DNA from: an uncultured Actinomycetes bacterium
GTDB lineage: Bacteria; Actinomycetota; Acidimicrobiia; Acidimicrobiales; SZUA-35
Assembly (NCBI GenBank): GCA_902826025.1
Contig: CADEDH010000031.1
Span: 24,354-59,960, forward strand
Length of the DNA stretch: 35,607 nucleotides
Direction: 5' to 3'
Shown: positions 34,757 through 35,607 of the stretch, piece by piece
Position numbering within the stretch: position 1 is the stretch's first letter
Layout of the letters: every line of letters starts with the position of its first letter
Made by a program: the position numbers and the translations under genes
The notes under the pieces: model-generated
The model's input: the letters and a program-made list of their open reading frames with translations, nothing else
Told to the model about the DNA's origin: nothing
Databases searched by the model: none

Positions 34757-35607
34757 GTGGCCGGACCTCAGGCGACCAGAGCGGGCGGTGGCGCGCGGGG
34801 ACAGTCGTCACCCCTGATCGACCGCGGGGTCATTCCCATACTCGACCGGAGTCGCAGCCGGTTGCGCATCCCCCGGGAGATCCTGCCCGAGGCGATCCGC
34901 CAGGCCAGCCGGGAGGGTCTGGCCAGCCCGCTGGCCACGGTCCGGATGGAGACCGGCGGGATCATCACCGACGGCCGGCTCGACCCGATCGTGGCCGCCA
35001 TGCTGAACGTGGTGGCCGAGGCCAGCCTGATGCTCACGATCGAGGTGGAACTGGAGGGCGACGTGAGCGAGACCACGATCTGGGCCACCCCGGCCCGGGC
35101 CGTGATCACGTCGTCGCTCGACCCCGAACTGGTCGACGTCTCACCGGTGCGGCTGCCCCGTCTACCCGAGACGCTCACCGATGTGATCATGCTCCGCCCG
35201 CCCGACTCGGTGGCGGCCCACGGGGTCACCCTCGACGCCGGCGCCTACCGCCGGGCTGAGGAGGCCCGCCTTCGACCCGAGGCCGCCCGGGCGGCGTTGA
35301 CCGAGGCCGCCCTGGGCGATGACGACGTCGACCTGCTGCTCGCCATCCAGGCCCCGTCCACCCGCCGGTGGCACGTCAGCTCCACCTGGGCCACCGAGGA
35401 CGGCCAGGAAACGGCCCGTATCACCGGGTTCGACGCCGGCGCCCGGGGCCAGTGGCTGCTGGAGGTGGGCCTCGACGCCGAGGGCGACGAGAGCACCCTC
35501 ACGTTCGCCCCCCAGGGCGACGGCGACACCCTGCGGGCCCTCCGCGACGTCCTTCCCCGCCGCTGGGTCGGTACCCCCCTCACCCCCCGCCCCACCAAGA
35601 CCGCCCG
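34757..35607 (+). CDS. EspG-like protein, cut by window end
   Basis: A GTG at 34757, preceded by AGGGAG five bases upstream, opens a frame that stays open for 283 codons to the window edge, with strong G/C third positions. The layout resembles mycobacterial EspG proteins, the chaperones of type VII secretion substrates. An early segment METGGIITDGRLDPIVAAML parallels the GxxxxDGxVDPxV region. A late segment ARITGFDAGARGQWLLEVG is followed by LRALRDVLPRRW. This is similarity recalled by eye, not a search result. No ESX substrate or ATPase gene is visible nearby. EspG proteins are about 260-300 aa, so the end is probably just outside. It could instead be an EspG-fold protein without a secretion role. 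Confidence 0.7.
   Translation, partial: MAGPQATRAGGGARGQSSPLIDRGVIPILDRSRSRLRIPREILPEAIRQASREGLASPLATVRMETGGIITDGRLDPIVAAMLNVVAEASLMLTIEVELEGDVSETTIWATPARAVITSSLDPELVDVSPVRLPRLPETLTDVIMLRPPDSVAAHGVTLDAGAYRRAEEARLRPEAARAALTEAALGDDDVDLLLAIQAPSTRRWHVSSTWATEDGQETARITGFDAGARGQWLLEVGLDAEGDESTLTFAPQGDGDTLRALRDVLPRRWVGTPLTPRPTKTA

Overview
The window is GC-rich with strongly G/C-ending codons. It carries the rex-hemA-hemC-hemD order known from actinobacteria, a menaquinone-type bc complex and an EspG-like protein. I read it as a chromosomal segment of a high-GC actinobacterium, probably of the Acidimicrobiia type. That class assignment is inference; no rRNA or tRNA gene was seen to test it.

Region 1 (about 85-22,900, minus strand) is one long respiratory gene series. 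In transcription order (right to left) it reads: a 149-aa membrane protein, a 2x[4Fe-4S] ferredoxin, a short cytochrome b6-type subunit, a separate subunit IV, a Rieske protein, a diheme cytochrome c, a 345-aa membrane protein of unknown function, then the complete 14-gene nuoABCDEFGHIJKLMN set. Most junctions overlap by 1 or 4 bases. The series ends in a nested double hairpin with T tracts downstream of nuoN. The quinone-reducing complex I and a quinol-oxidising b6f-like bc complex therefore appear to form one transcriptional super-operon.

Region 2 (22,696-23,913) is a divergent control region and a plus-strand monoheme cytochrome c with a TTG start. The control region holds an 18-base match to the Rex (NADH/NAD+ sensor) operator, overlapping plausible promoter elements in both directions. 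It also holds three 12-base tandem repeats. The rex gene itself lies about 10 kb away in this window.

Region 3 (23,942-26,269) is a secreted zinc metalloprotease-like protein with two fibronectin-III-like and two DUF4214-like domains. It is unrelated to its neighbours.

Region 4 (26,397-33,030, minus strand) is rex-hemA-hemC-hemD-hemB-hemL, the C5 route from glutamyl-tRNA to uroporphyrinogen III. rex looks leaderless, and its -35 box coincides with a Rex half-site. Two palindromic 50-base repeats lie between hemC and hemD. Together, regions 1, 2 and 4 suggest that NADH oxidation, quinol oxidation and heme supply share one redox sensor.

Region 5 (33,045-35,607) holds an acyl-CoA synthetase-like AMP-binding enzyme upstream of rex. 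A divergent EspG-like protein follows it and is cut by the window end.

The most unusual points are the bc/complex I super-operon with its extra ferredoxin and two unknown membrane proteins, its candidate Rex operator, a large coiled-coil insertion in NuoL, and an IPEHLL-type motif shared by subunit IV and the divergent cytochrome c.
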